From the NCBI RefSeq assembly GCF_001634285.1, contig NZ_CP015438.1:942001-1006000 (forward strand): a stretch of 64,000 nucleotides of DNA. Direction: 5' to 3'. This document shows positions 26,011 to 33,964 of the stretch, one piece after another; position 1 is the first letter of the stretch; every line of letters starts with the position of its first letter. The notes beneath the pieces were generated by a model that had not been told where the DNA came from, ran no database searches, and worked only from the letters and a program-made list of their open reading frames with translations. Origin of the DNA: Anoxybacillus amylolyticus (GTDB lineage Bacteria > Bacillota > Bacilli > Bacillales > Anoxybacillaceae). The translations under genes and the position numbers were made by a program.

Positions 26011-26193
26011 ATGCTGTCTTTGCCATGGTGGGTGTATCTTGTTGTTTCTGGGATCGTATTTAGCGGCTATATGACGGTAAGAACAGCCGCGCAAGAGAGA
26101 AAAATTGATGAATCATTTATTGAAAAAGAAGGCGAAATTTATATGGAGCGCATTCGTGAAGAAAAAATGCGTCGGAGCCAACAATCCTTGTGA
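26011..26193 (+). CDS. yhaL: Sporulation-associated membrane protein YhaL
   Basis: A 60-residue protein with an N-terminal transmembrane helix (WWVYLVVSGIVFSGYMTV) and a charged cytoplasmic tail (EKEGEIYMERIREEKMRRS), the layout of YhaL. Its B. subtilis counterpart is linked to sporulation, with unknown detail. GTGGGGGAAAATC precedes ATG 26011. A terminator overlaps the stop codon. Confidence 0.82.
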   Translation: MLSLPWWVYLVVSGIVFSGYMTVRTAAQERKIDESFIEKEGEIYMERIREEKMRRSQQSL

Positions 26194-26216
26194 CGAGCAC
26201 AAGGATTTAATTTTTT
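26183..26216 (+). terminator. Terminator after yhaL
   Basis: AATCCTTGTG/CACAAGGATT perfect stem (26183-26192, 26198-26207) followed by TAATTTTTTT. Confidence 0.88.
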
Positions 26217-26313
26217 TATGAATTTAATGAGAATTGTCTTTATTTTTTTTATTTTCATGTTAGGATAATAAGTAACTGTTATTTATTAAAGAAATAAAGT
26301 GGGGGACTGGAAC

Positions 26314-27396
26314 ATGAAACGAGCGTATAACTTTAATGCAGGTCCATCTGCACTTCCTCTTTCGGTACTTGAACGAGCGCAAAGAGAGTTGCTTGATTTT
26401 CAAGGGACGGGAATGTCAGTAATGGAGTTAAGTCACCGCAGCAAAGAATACGACGCAGTACACAACAACGCTAAGCAGCTATTAAAAGAATTGATGAACA
26501 TTCCGGATACGTATGATGTGGTGTTTTTACAAGGCGGTGCAAGTTTGCAGTTTTCCATGGTGCCGATGAATTTGTTAGGAAATGAGCAAATCGGAAATTA
26601 TGTGTTAACAGGTTCTTGGTCAGAGAAGGCGTTGAAAGAGGCAAAAAAAGTAGGGAAAACGCACGTAGCAGCATCCACAAAAGAAACGAACTATACGCGC
26701 ATTCCAGCAACAGAAGACATCCAACTTTCAGAACAGGCGGCCTATTTACATATTACGTCCAATAATACGATTTTTGGAACACAATGGCATGAATTTCCGG
26801 ATTTGACGGTCGATTTAGTGGCGGATATGTCGAGCGATATTTTAAGTCGCGAAGTGAATGTCGAGCAATTTGCCCTCATTTATGCTGGCGCACAAAAAAA
26901 TTTAGGACCATCGGGGGTGACAGTCGTTATCCTTCGCAATGACTTGCTCGAACGCATTCCGGACAATTTACCCACAATGCTAGACTATCGTACGTATACT
27001 ACTAGCAATTCTTTATACAATACACCACCGACATTTGCGATTTATATGCTTTCTCTTGTGTTAGAATGGGTGAAAGAACAAGGTGGAGTGAAAGCAGTTG
27101 AACAGAGAAATAAAGAAAAAGCAGCCGTCATTTACGAGGCGATTGACAAAAGTAACGGGTTTTATTTGCCACATGCGGAAAAAGAAAGCCGTTCGTTGAT
27201 GAATGTTACGTTCAATTTACCGAACGATGAAGTTGCGAAAAAGTTTTTAGGCGCGGCAAAAGAACGTGGGTTTGTCGGACTCGCTGGACATCGTTCGGTT
27301 GGTGGATGCCGTGCATCGATTTACAACGCTGTTCCGTACGAAGCGTGTGAAGCGTTAGCACAGTTTATGGATGAATTTCGTAAACGAAATGTATAA
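26314..27396 (+). CDS. serC: Phosphoserine aminotransferase
   Basis: A 360-residue PLP enzyme that transaminates 3-phosphohydroxypyruvate with glutamate, the second step of serine synthesis. Class V aminotransferase marks are YNFNAGPSALP at the start, FLQGGASLQFSMVPMNL, DMSSDILSR and the PLP lysine in AGAQKNLGPSG (near residue 195). The C-terminus GHRSVGGCRASIYNA is typical. ATG 26314 follows GTGGGGGACTGG. serC is also in this area of the B. subtilis map (yhaF). No T-box or other leader element is visible upstream. Confidence 0.96.
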   Translation: MKRAYNFNAGPSALPLSVLERAQRELLDFQGTGMSVMELSHRSKEYDAVHNNAKQLLKELMNIPDTYDVVFLQGGASLQFSMVPMNLLGNEQIGNYVLTGSWSEKALKEAKKVGKTHVAASTKETNYTRIPATEDIQLSEQAAYLHITSNNTIFGTQWHEFPDLTVDLVADMSSDILSREVNVEQFALIYAGAQKNLGPSGVTVVILRNDLLERIPDNLPTMLDYRTYTTSNSLYNTPPTFAIYMLSLVLEWVKEQGGVKAVEQRNKEKAAVIYEAIDKSNGFYLPHAEKESRSLMNVTFNLPNDEVAKKFLGAAKERGFVGLAGHRSVGGCRASIYNAVPYEACEALAQFMDEFRKRNV

Positions 27397-27425
27397 ATGT
27401 TCTTCCCTTTTACACGACAAAGTAG

Positions 27426-27547
27426 TATAATGTGAGAAAATTCTAACAATAACACACACGAGAAGAGGCTAGAGGAGAAGAGAGGAGAAGGAAGGTGGCT
27501 GTTTGTTTACAGGATAAAAAACCCGATCGCCCTTTGGTCGGGTTTTT
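27426..27547 (+). ncRNA. Candidate small RNA with purine-rich repeats and terminator
   Basis: TATAAT (27426-27431) predicts a start near 27438. About 110 nt later a hairpin AACCCGA/TCGGGTT with TTTTT (27520-27547) ends the unit. Between them is a purine tract with several Shine-Dalgarno-like repeats (GAAGAGG, GAGGAGAAG, GAGGAGAAGG). A 19-codon frame from GTG 27495, behind AGGAGAAGGAAG, runs through the terminator. The unit may be a small RNA, a leader peptide or simply the serC 3' UTR. No good -35 is seen. The terminator also has T on the minus strand and can serve the next gene. Confidence 0.4.
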
Positions 27548-27554
27548 GCTATAG

Positions 27555-27743
27555 CTAAATATAGCGCAAACTCCATGCGATAAAAAAGCAAAAAATTGCG
27601 ATAATCACATATAGCGCCATTCGATGTTTGAGCACTTTTTTCGGTGGGTACATTTTCGCTTTTGGAATCGCGAGGAACGTGGAAATCGCTAGACAGAAAA
27701 AAACGAAGCTGAGCAAATAGAAAAAGATTATTAGATACATCAT
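27555..27743 (-). CDS. Two-helix small membrane protein
   Basis: A 62-residue protein with two hydrophobic segments (IIFFYLLSFVFFCLAISTFLA, shortened, and LYVIIAIFCFFIAWSL) joined by a basic loop KAKMYPPKKVLKHR. ATG 27743 and 27740 are alternatives; AGGGGGAAG lies just ahead. No family is recognised. It is convergent with serC and shares its terminator. In B. subtilis trpP follows serC; it is not found here. Confidence 0.65.
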   Translation of the reverse strand: MMYLIIFFYLLSFVFFCLAISTFLAIPKAKMYPPKKVLKHRMALYVIIAIFCFFIAWSLRYI

Positions 27744-27905
27744 TATCTTCCCCCTATGTTCACTATATGCGACGAATGGCTCAGTTATGAATTATTGGAA
27801 ATATATTTTATTTAAAAATTCTAACATTTGCATCTTTATTAATTTTTATTTTACTGGCATAATAGAAGATAAAATAATAATGGTGAGGGAAGAGTGGGTG
27901 GAACG

Positions 27906-28502
27906 ATGAAGAGCAAGGAACAACATTATTCTATAAAAGAGGCAATGCTATTTAGTCAGCGAATAGCTCAGTTAAGCAAAGCGCTTTGGAAGTCGATCGA
28001 AAAAGATTGGCAACAATGGATCAAGCCGTTCGATTTAAACATTAATGAGCACCATATTTTATGGATTGCTTATCATTTTAAAGGCGCGTCCATTTCAGAA
28101 ATTGCTAAATTTGGCGTTATGCATGTTTCAACAGCTTTTAACTTTTCAAAAAAATTAGAAGAACGTGGATTATTGGCGTTTTCGAAAAAGCAGGATGATA
28201 AGCGCAATACTTACATTGAGCTAACAGAAAAAGGGGAAGAAATATTATTAAAGTTAATGGAGTCGTACGACCCAAGACAAAACGCGGTTTTTAACGGTGC
28301 GTTGCCACTGCGTGAATTGTACGGAAAATTTCCGGAAATTTTAGAAATGATGTGTATTATCCGCAATATTTATGGGGACGATTTCATGGAGATTTTTGAG
28401 AAATCGTTTGAGAACATTAAAGCAGACTTTATTGAAAAAGACGGAAAGCTTGTGAAAAAACGAGAGCAGGAAGTAGAAGAATTAGCAAGTCCGTCGTCAT
28501 GA
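27906..28502 (+). CDS. hpr: MarR-type transition-state regulator Hpr (ScoC)
   Basis: A 198-residue winged-helix repressor of extracellular protease genes and of sporulation and competence genes in the transition to stationary phase. The MarR domain (about 40-130) has [47 protein letters not shown], recognisable in parts. Its C-terminal region ([16 protein letters not shown]) is Hpr-specific. ATG 27906 follows GGGTGGAACG. It ends in a 6-bp stop-codon overlap (TCATGA) with the convergent yhaI. Confidence 0.93.
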   Translation: MKSKEQHYSIKEAMLFSQRIAQLSKALWKSIEKDWQQWIKPFDLNINEHHILWIAYHFKGASISEIAKFGVMHVSTAFNFSKKLEERGLLAFSKKQDDKRNTYIELTEKGEEILLKLMESYDPRQNAVFNGALPLRELYGKFPEILEMMCIIRNIYGDDFMEIFEKSFENIKADFIEKDGKLVKKREQEVEELASPSS

Positions 28503-28832
28503 AGGGATCGTCGCCATTAACTTTTTAAATTCTTGCATGAGTGGAACGAATAATTGTTGCTGCAAAAGGGCGTCCACTGTTTTTTCAAGCGGAAGATCGG
28601 GATGGAGCATTCCAGCAAAATGGAGTAGGAGCGGAGTGAAAACCGTAAAGCCTTCCGCTTTTTGTTTTTCATACTCTTTGCTCAAATATTCACAAAGAGA
28701 AATTGTTTCTTCCACTTCTTCTTTCGATAAATTTTTCGCGACGACAAGATGGTAAAACGGTTTTTTTGTTTCGTCAACCATTTCTAGTAACAGTGAACGG
28801 TGGAACGTTAGCTTTGCAATCATGTCTTCCAT
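28497..28832 (-). CDS. yhaI: DUF1878 protein YhaI
   Basis: A 111-residue helical protein matching YhaI (113 residues in B. subtilis). The start is ATG 28832, with AAGGAGG 9 bp upstream; longer open frame upstream is not homologous. Blocks such as [35 protein letters not shown] and [19 protein letters not shown] define the family. Function is unknown. It is always found beside hpr, here convergent with overlapping stops. Confidence 0.87.
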   Translation of the reverse strand: MEDMIAKLTFHRSLLLEMVDETKKPFYHLVVAKNLSKEEVEETISLCEYLSKEYEKQKAEGFTVFTPLLLHFAGMLHPDLPLEKTVDALLQQQLFVPLMQEFKKLMATIPS

Positions 28833-28960
28833 ATGCTGCTTCCTCCTTATGTTTATTTTATCTAATGCCGGTTTCTCTTGCAAAAAACATATTGATTTAT
28901 CGGAAAAAACGTTGTAAAGTAAAGGAAGTAATTTTGTAAGGGATAGGTGGGGATTGGCGT

Positions 28961-29140
28961 ATGGCATTGTATTTTATACCCCTTGCCATGGTCATTTTGT
29001 TTTCGATTAATCAGTTGACAAATGCGCTTTGTGTACAGAGAGAGATTCCAGAAGAAAAACAGCCGACCGTGTTTCGGACGATTAATGTATTGATTACCAT
29101 TTTGCTTATCTCTTCTTATTTCGAGGTGCTTTTTACATAA
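28961..29140 (+). CDS. 59-residue membrane protein
   Basis: ATG 28961 to TAA 29138-29140 encodes a protein with two hydrophobic stretches (MALYFIPLAMVILFS and TINVLITILLISSYF) separated by a charged loop with CVQREIPEEKQP. GGTGGGGA lies upstream and a strong terminator follows. Its place between yhaI and prsA corresponds to the small yhaH-type genes of B. subtilis, but the sequence is not recognisably YhaH. Function unknown. Confidence 0.62.
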   Translation: MALYFIPLAMVILFSINQLTNALCVQREIPEEKQPTVFRTINVLITILLISSYFEVLFT

Positions 29141-29142
29141 GG

Positions 29143-29175
29143 AAAGCTGACAGCAAGGACTGCCAGCTTTTTGTT
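29143..29175 (+). terminator. Terminator after the 59-residue gene
   Basis: AAAGCTGaCAG/CTGcCAGCTTT stem with one mismatch and a TTTTTG tail. Confidence 0.82.
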
Positions 29176-29190
29176 CATTTTGTGAGGTGA

Positions 29191-29328
29191 AGTCGCCTTC
29201 GCTTTTCTTGTCTAGCTGCGGCTCCTAGCTGCTCGGGGGTCAAATAACCTTCCCCCTCGAGGTGGAAAGCACCTCTCCGGGGGAAGAACATTTGCCCCGT
29301 CGCAGCTGACCAGTCGCCTTCGCTTTTC
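29191..29328. repeat. Dispersed structured intergenic repeat, bounded by 17-bp direct repeats
   Basis: AGTCGCCTTCGCTTTTC occurs at 29191-29207 and 29312-29328. Between them four nested stems form one long rod: AGCTGCG/CGCAGCT (29214-29220, 29301-29307), GGGGtCAAAT/ATTTGCCCC (29236-29245, 29290-29298), CTTCCCCC/GGGGGAAG (29249-29256, 29279-29286) and GAGGTG/CACCTC (29259-29264, 29270-29275). From memory, related units are common between genes in Geobacillus-like genomes. Role unknown; it may stabilise transcripts or be a small mobile repeat. Confidence 0.75.
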
Positions 29329-29329
29329 G

Positions 29330-29416
29330 TTAGAACAACCAAGCGCTGCCGACGATGATTAATAAAATGAACAAGACGACGATTAACGCAAATCCTCCTG
29401 CATAAGGTGCGCCCAT
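29330..29416 (-). CDS. sscA: SscA/YjcZ-type small sporulation protein
   Basis: A 28-residue peptide from ATG 29416 to TAA at 29330-29332, with GGGAGGTG 8 bases upstream. It begins MGAPYAGGFALIVVLFILL and continues as one hydrophobic helix ending SAWLF. This is the YjcZ/SscA signature (spore coat assembly miniproteins in Bacillus). The structured repeat follows immediately after its stop. It is too short for usual gene callers. Confidence 0.85.
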   Translation of the reverse strand: MGAPYAGGFALIVVLFILLIIVGSAWLF

Positions 29417-29577
29417 GAACAACACCTCCCTTCATAGGCTGTGATACTTCATCATATGTCGCCGTAAAAAACGGGTATGGGCACATGACTAGCGGGAAAA
29501 AATTTTTGCATGATGGGAAAATGTGCTATAGTTATGAATGTAGTTTGCGAAATTTTCATGGTAGGAGTTGTGGGTAA

Positions 29578-30414
29578 ATGAAAAAATGGAAGATTGCGTT
29601 TATGACGGCCGCTTCTGTTCTCGCATTGTCTGCATGCAATAACGGCGGATCAGAAGTGATTGTGGAAACGAAGGCAGGCGATATCACAAAAGACGAGTTC
29701 TATAAAGCAATGAAGGAACGCGTCGGAAAAGAGGTCATTCGTGATCTTGTATATGAAAAAGTGCTTGGGAAAAAATACAAAGTAAGTGAAAAAGAAATCG
29801 AACGGGAAATTCAAAATTTAAAAGACACGTATGGCGCCCAATATGATCTCGCTGTGCAACAAAGCGGAGAGCAAGCGATCCGCAACATGGTGAAACTCGA
29901 TTTATTGCGGCAAAAAGCAGCGATGGAAGATGTAAAAGTAACGGAAGATGAATTAAAGCAATACTATAACCAGTATAAACCGAAAATCCGTGCTAGTCAT
30001 ATTTTAGTAAAAGATGAAAAAACAGCAAAAGAAATTAAAGCGAAACTAGATAAAGGGGAAGATTTTGCCAAACTGGCAAAAGAATACTCCCAAGATACTG
30101 GTTCAGCGCAAAATGGTGGCGATTTAGGCTGGTTTGGTCCTGGAAAAATGGTGAAAGAGTTTGAAGACGCCGCATATGCACTTAATGTTGGACAAGTTAG
30201 CCAACCGGTGAAAACAGAATATGGCTACCATATTATTAAAGTGACGGATAAAAAGAAAAAGCCATCGTACGAACAAATGAAAGAGGAAATTGAATTTGAA
30301 GTGAAAAAGAATAAAATTGATGCCTCTAAAATGGAATCAAAAGTTGAAAAACTAATCAAAGAAGCAAACGTTCAAGTGAAGGACAGCGATTTGAAAAATG
30401 CGTTTCAACAGTAA
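29578..30414 (+). CDS. prsA: Foldase lipoprotein PrsA
   Basis: A 278-residue extracytoplasmic peptidyl-prolyl isomerase needed for folding of secreted proteins and penicillin-binding proteins. The signal peptide ends in the lipobox LSAC (Cys20). An N-terminal chaperone region precedes the parvulin domain (about 137-227; [39 protein letters not shown] in short parts), and a charged C-terminal helix follows. An extended -10 (TGCTATAGT, 29525-29532) lies upstream. Ribosome-binding site TAGGAG precedes ATG 29578. Confidence 0.95.
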   Translation: MKKWKIAFMTAASVLALSACNNGGSEVIVETKAGDITKDEFYKAMKERVGKEVIRDLVYEKVLGKKYKVSEKEIEREIQNLKDTYGAQYDLAVQQSGEQAIRNMVKLDLLRQKAAMEDVKVTEDELKQYYNQYKPKIRASHILVKDEKTAKEIKAKLDKGEDFAKLAKEYSQDTGSAQNGGDLGWFGPGKMVKEFEDAAYALNVGQVSQPVKTEYGYHIIKVTDKKKKPSYEQMKEEIEFEVKKNKIDASKMESKVEKLIKEANVQVKDSDLKNAFQQ

Positions 30415-30416
30415 AA

Positions 30417-30445
30417 GGGAAGCGATCAGCGCTTCCCTCTTTTTA
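30417..30445 (+). terminator. Terminator after prsA
   Basis: GGGAAGCG/CGCTTCCC stem (30417-30424, 30430-30437) followed by TCTTTTT. Confidence 0.88.
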
Positions 30446-30459
30446 TTCGATTCCTTTTT

Positions 30460-30882
30460 TTATTCAATTCCTTTTTGAATCGTTGTTGCGATTGCCTGCA
30501 AATCTTCAAATGTATAGTCGCTTGCGTTTGATTTCCAAACAGCGCCAAAGCCATCGCCTTTGCCATACCGCGGGATAAGGTGCATATGAAAGTGAAAGAC
30601 CGTTTGTCCAGCGAGTTCCCCGTTGTTATTCAATATATTTAATCCAATAGGGGCAAATTGCTTTTTGATGCCATTAGCGATTTTTGGAACAGTACGGAAC
30701 AGTTGGCTAGCAGCGTCCGGCGTCAATTCGAAAAGATCGGTCATATGTACTTTTGGCACAACAAGTGTATGCCCTTTTGTCACTTGACTAATGTCAAGAA
30801 ATGCTACTACGTGTTCGTCTTCATACACTTTTGCGGAAGGGATTTCGCCATTTATAATTTTACAAAAAATACAATCATTCAT
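30460..30882 (-). CDS. hit: HIT-family nucleotide-binding protein Hit
   Basis: A 140-residue histidine-triad protein, probably a nucleoside phosphoramidase/hydrolase of the HINT branch. The N-terminal CIFCKIINGEIPSAKVYEDE carries CxxC zinc ligands, and the active-site triad HFHMHLIP is intact. ATG 30882 is preceded by AAAGGTGG at 8 bp. It is divergent from ecsA, as in B. subtilis. Confidence 0.93.
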   Translation of the reverse strand: MNDCIFCKIINGEIPSAKVYEDEHVVAFLDISQVTKGHTLVVPKVHMTDLFELTPDAASQLFRTVPKIANGIKKQFAPIGLNILNNNGELAGQTVFHFHMHLIPRYGKGDGFGAVWKSNASDYTFEDLQAIATTIQKGIE

Positions 30883-30932
30883 GGAACAGGCCACCTTTCT
30901 TGCCATTTTTGTCTTTATTTTATCATAATAAA

Positions 30933-30971
30933 GGACAGGACGTAAGCCGTTTTGGTTACATCCTGTCCTCG
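30933..30971 (-). terminator. Terminator of the minus-strand unit upstream of hit
   Basis: AGGACAGGA/TCCTGTCCT arms plus inner GTAA/TTAC pairs; on the minus strand it is followed by TTTATTATG. It lies just after the small damaged gene 30994-31205. Confidence 0.7.
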
Positions 30972-30993
30972 TTGAAAAGGGGTGAGAGTTTCA

Positions 30994-31205
30994 TTACGCA
31001 AAATGGCGTTTGATGAACACCTCATTTACAAAAAGGTTTTTTACTTCATGAACATGTTTTGTTCAAGGTGACCATCCCCTTGCTCGGATTGGACATCCTG
31101 CTCTGCTTGATGATCTGCGACAAACACCTCATTTACAAGGAATTTTCCTTTGCTTCCGACGGTGCTATCTTTCGTAAACACCTTGTTTTCATGCGGATGA
31201 CTCAT
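30994..31205 (-). pseudogene. Small gene with internal repeat, probably frameshifted
   Basis: From ATG 31205 a frame of 54 residues (MSHPHENKVFTKDSTVG...) stops at TAA 31041-31043. A one-base shift near 31050 would let it continue to TAA 30994-30996 with VKNLFVNEVFIKRHFA. That tail repeats an earlier motif, KGKFLVNEVFVADH; the DNA AACACCTCATTTACAA also occurs twice (about 31015 and 31123). A terminator follows the longer version, not the short one. No family is recognised; either the short protein is real or this is a decayed repeat protein. Confidence 0.4.
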
Positions 31206-31268
31206 CAACTTCTCATCCCCTCTTCGCTAATTATCATGCCCACAAATGAAGAGCATATACATCTTTTT

Positions 31269-31298
31269 TTGAAAAACAGCAAATTTTTTTGATAAAAT
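31269..31298 (+). promoter_or_regulatory. Sigma-A promoter of the ecs operon
   Basis: TTGAAA (31269-31274), an 18-bp A/T-rich spacer and TAAAAT (31293-31298), 35 bp before the ecsA start. Confidence 0.6.
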
Positions 31299-31332
31299 AA
31301 TGGTAATCCTCATAAAGAAAGGAAAGCAGGCG

Positions 31333-32076
31333 ATGGCACTTTTGGAAGTTCAGCATGTATACGGTGGCTACACAAACCGCAATGTGTTGCAGGATGTTTC
31401 ATTTACGGTAGATCGTGGCGAAATCGTTGGATTGATTGGATTGAATGGAGCAGGAAAAAGCACAACGATTAAGCATATTATCGGGATAATGGAGCCGCGG
31501 GAAGGAAAAATTACGCTCAACGGACAAACGTTTGCAGACGGAAAAGAAGCATATCGTGCGCAGTTAGCGTACATTCCAGAAATACCTGTATTATATGAAG
31601 AACTAACGTTAAAAGAGCATTTGGAGTTAACCGCGATGGCATACGGACTGGAAAAAGATGAGTATGAAAAGCGGCTTCGCCCATTATTAAAAGCGTTTCG
31701 CATGGAAAAAAAGTTATCGTGGTTTCCTGTTCATTTTTCCAAAGGCATGAAACAGAAAGTGATGATTATGTGCGCTTTTTTAGTCAATCCGTTGCTTTAC
31801 GTGATTGATGAGCCGTTTGTAGGGCTTGACCCGCTCGGAATTCATTCATTGCTTCATTGGATGCAAGAAGTTAAACAAAAAGGGGCCGGAATTTTGTTAT
31901 CCACACACATTTTAGCAACAGCGGAAAAATATTGCGATTCGTTCGTCATTCTTCATCATGGCAAAGTGAAAGCGAAAGGGACTGTCGAATCGCTACGGCA
32001 ACAATTTCAGCTTCCGGCTGCTACGCTTGACGAAATTTATATCGAGCTGACAAAGGAAGAAGAATACGATGAATAG
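31333..32076 (+). CDS. ecsA: ABC transporter ATPase EcsA
   Basis: A 247-residue ATPase, the same length as B. subtilis EcsA. Walker A GLNGAGKST, Walker B LLYVIDEPFVGLDP and signature HFSKGMKQKVMIMCAF are visible. In Bacillus the EcsAB exporter is required for regulated intramembrane proteolysis by RasP, secretion and competence; its cargo is thought to be peptides. ATG 31333 has AAAGGAAAG upstream. The 3' end overlaps ecsB by 8 bp. Confidence 0.94.
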   Translation: MALLEVQHVYGGYTNRNVLQDVSFTVDRGEIVGLIGLNGAGKSTTIKHIIGIMEPREGKITLNGQTFADGKEAYRAQLAYIPEIPVLYEELTLKEHLELTAMAYGLEKDEYEKRLRPLLKAFRMEKKLSWFPVHFSKGMKQKVMIMCAFLVNPLLYVIDEPFVGLDPLGIHSLLHWMQEVKQKGAGILLSTHILATAEKYCDSFVILHHGKVKAKGTVESLRQQFQLPAATLDEIYIELTKEEEYDE

Positions 32077-33274
32077 CGAGAAGTTATGGAACGAACGGTT
32101 TAGCCGTTATGTTGTGGAAGTAAGACGCTATTTGCGTTATATGTTGAATGATCATTTGTTGTTTGTTGTGTTGATTGGACTAAGTGCAGGGGCAGTGATA
32201 TATGAAAAATGGGTGCGTGAGCTATCGCCGCAATTTCCGTACGCTATTGTGGAAGCGTTCGTATTGGCGCTTTTTGTAACGCCAAGTTCCGTTCGTACGT
32301 TTTTGCAAGAAGCGGATATCGTATTTTTAACACCTGCCGAAACAAAGCTCCGTCCATATATTCAGCGCTCACTTTTGTTTAGTTTTGCGGTGCAAACGTT
32401 GTTTTTGCTCGTTGGGTTGCTTGTTATTGTGCCCCTTCATCTGCGGTTTGCGTCGATGCCTCTTTCGTTTTTCTCTTTCTTTTTATGGATATGGAAAGGG
32501 TGGAATGTATGGATTCATTGGCGGGAAACACATTGGGTTGAGCGTAAAGAAATATTTAGTAATATAGGGCGTTTTTTACTGAATGGCGTAGTCGTTTATT
32601 TGCTGCTGGTAGACGTTCCAAAGTTTTTGTTCCTTATTTTATTAGTAATCGTGACATGTATCACCATTTATTTTTGGAATGAAACGAAGCGAAAACCGCT
32701 TCCGTGGGAGGCGCTTATTTGGCAAGAAGCACAAGCAATGAGGCGGTTTTATCGGCTGGCTAATCTTTTTACCGATGTGCCGCATATGAAAGAAAAAGCA
32801 AAGCGGCGCCTTTGGCTAGATGTGCTGCTTCGATTTTCTTCTGATTTTCACAAAGAAGAAGCGTTTCGTTATTTATATGTACGCACGTTTAGTAGAGCGG
32901 GGGACTATTTTGGCATTTATGTGCGCTTAACGATGATTGGCTGTGTTCTTATTTATATAGTGCCAACTGAATACGGAAAAGCGCTTGCTGCTTGCTTTTT
33001 CTTGTATGCGACTGGAATACAGCTATTTGTTTTATCCAATCATCATCGTGGGCATGTGCTTGTTAGACTATACCCTTTGCCATCTTCTACGCGAAAAAAA
33101 GCAGTATTACAGCTATTATTTTTGTTATTAGTTGTGCAAAATTTAGTATTTGTGCTTATTTTAACAATTAGAAATTATTGGGTATCTAGTGCGTGGACGT
33201 TAGGATTGGGGCTTTGCTTTATTTATTGGCTTGTGTTTGGCTATTTTTCGAATCGATGGAGGGGAATAAAGTGA
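32069..33274 (+). CDS. ecsB: ABC transporter membrane subunit EcsB
   Basis: A 401-residue membrane protein with four hydrophobic pairs in the N-terminal two-thirds and a C-terminal helix bundle. It matches EcsB in length (408 in B. subtilis) and in blocks such as YLRYMLNDHLLFVV and FLTPAETKLRPYIQRS. It works with EcsA. Start and stop overlap the neighbouring genes (ecsA by 8 bp, hmoB by 4 bp), so all three are probably co-translated. B. subtilis ecsC is absent from this place. Confidence 0.9.
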   Translation: MNSEKLWNERFSRYVVEVRRYLRYMLNDHLLFVVLIGLSAGAVIYEKWVRELSPQFPYAIVEAFVLALFVTPSSVRTFLQEADIVFLTPAETKLRPYIQRSLLFSFAVQTLFLLVGLLVIVPLHLRFASMPLSFFSFFLWIWKGWNVWIHWRETHWVERKEIFSNIGRFLLNGVVVYLLLVDVPKFLFLILLVIVTCITIYFWNETKRKPLPWEALIWQEAQAMRRFYRLANLFTDVPHMKEKAKRRLWLDVLLRFSSDFHKEEAFRYLYVRTFSRAGDYFGIYVRLTMIGCVLIYIVPTEYGKALAACFFLYATGIQLFVLSNHHRGHVLVRLYPLPSSTRKKAVLQLLFLLLVVQNLVFVLILTIRNYWVSSAWTLGLGLCFIYWLVFGYFSNRWRGIK

Positions 33275-33777
33275 AAAACATGTATATTACGACTGGGACA
33301 TTAACGTATTTGCAAACGGTGAAAGAAACGCATGCGAAAGAAAAGATGGTGTTGCTTGATGGCGGGGATACAGCCGTTTTAGTTCATGAAACAGAGGGAG
33401 AAACTGTTTTTCACGAACCGCGGCGATATAAAATAATAGAGGCAGTTGGAGAGTTAGGTGGGGCGTTTGTTGTGTGTAACAATATCCCTGTGACAGAAGA
33501 AGGGAGACCGTTATTTGAGTATCGCTTTAACCAACGGGCACGGTTAATTGAAACAGAGCCAGGGTTTGTGGCAATTCGTGTCTTGCGTCCGTTGTCGAAT
33601 GATACGTATATAATTATGACGTGCTGGGAAGGAAAAGAACACTTTGAAAATTGGCAGCAGTCGAAAGCATTTGAGCGGGCACATGGAAAACGAGAAACGG
33701 CTCCTCAAGAAGAAAAACAACCGCCAATGTTCCCGCGTCCTTCCTATGTAACAAAATATACCGTTTTTCATGAGTAA
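33271..33777 (+). CDS. hmoB: Haem-degrading monooxygenase HmoB (YhgC)
   Basis: A 168-residue protein with a C-terminal ABM-type ferredoxin-like domain (about 65-150) related to IsdG haem oxygenases: FVAIRVLRPLSNDTYIIMTCWEGKEHFENWQQSKAF in short parts. HmoB of B. subtilis (166 residues) cleaves haem and releases iron. GTG 33271 is chosen since GGAGGGG lies 6 bp upstream and it overlaps the ecsB stop. Its link with the ecs operon differs from B. subtilis, where yhgC stands near pbpF and hemE. Confidence 0.85.
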   Translation: MKNMYITTGTLTYLQTVKETHAKEKMVLLDGGDTAVLVHETEGETVFHEPRRYKIIEAVGELGGAFVVCNNIPVTEEGRPLFEYRFNQRARLIETEPGFVAIRVLRPLSNDTYIIMTCWEGKEHFENWQQSKAFERAHGKRETAPQEEKQPPMFPRPSYVTKYTVFHE

Positions 33778-33785
33778 GATTATCA

Positions 33786-33815
33786 AGTGCCGCCACTACA
33801 AGCGGCATTTTGTTA
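33786..33815 (+). terminator. Weak terminator after hmoB
   Basis: TGCCGC/GCGGCA stem (33788-33793, 33802-33807) followed by TTTTGTTATT. Confidence 0.65.
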
Positions 33816-33964
33816 TTCCTTCACCTTCAGCCGCTTCCGTTTTTCGTTGTTTTTCGACTATTTCCGTGGAAATCGACAGGCACATCTTTTTCCCTTTTTC
33901 ATATGATGTAGCACATTCATTAGGCGATAGCCTGTGTGAATAGAACAAGGAAAGGGGAAAAAGC

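Noticed and set aside
26217-26313. T-box or other serine-responsive leader before serC
   Set aside because: The region is short and AT-rich, with no specifier loop, no conserved T-box sequence and no antiterminator.
29175-29486. 103-codon minus-strand frame through the structured repeat
   Set aside because: It crosses the intergenic repeat and the sscA gene in another frame; composition is that of the repeat, with no start signal.
31059-31292. 77-codon plus-strand frame before ecsA
   Set aside because: Antisense to the minus-strand small gene, without a start signal; the minus strand has the terminator and the repeated motif.
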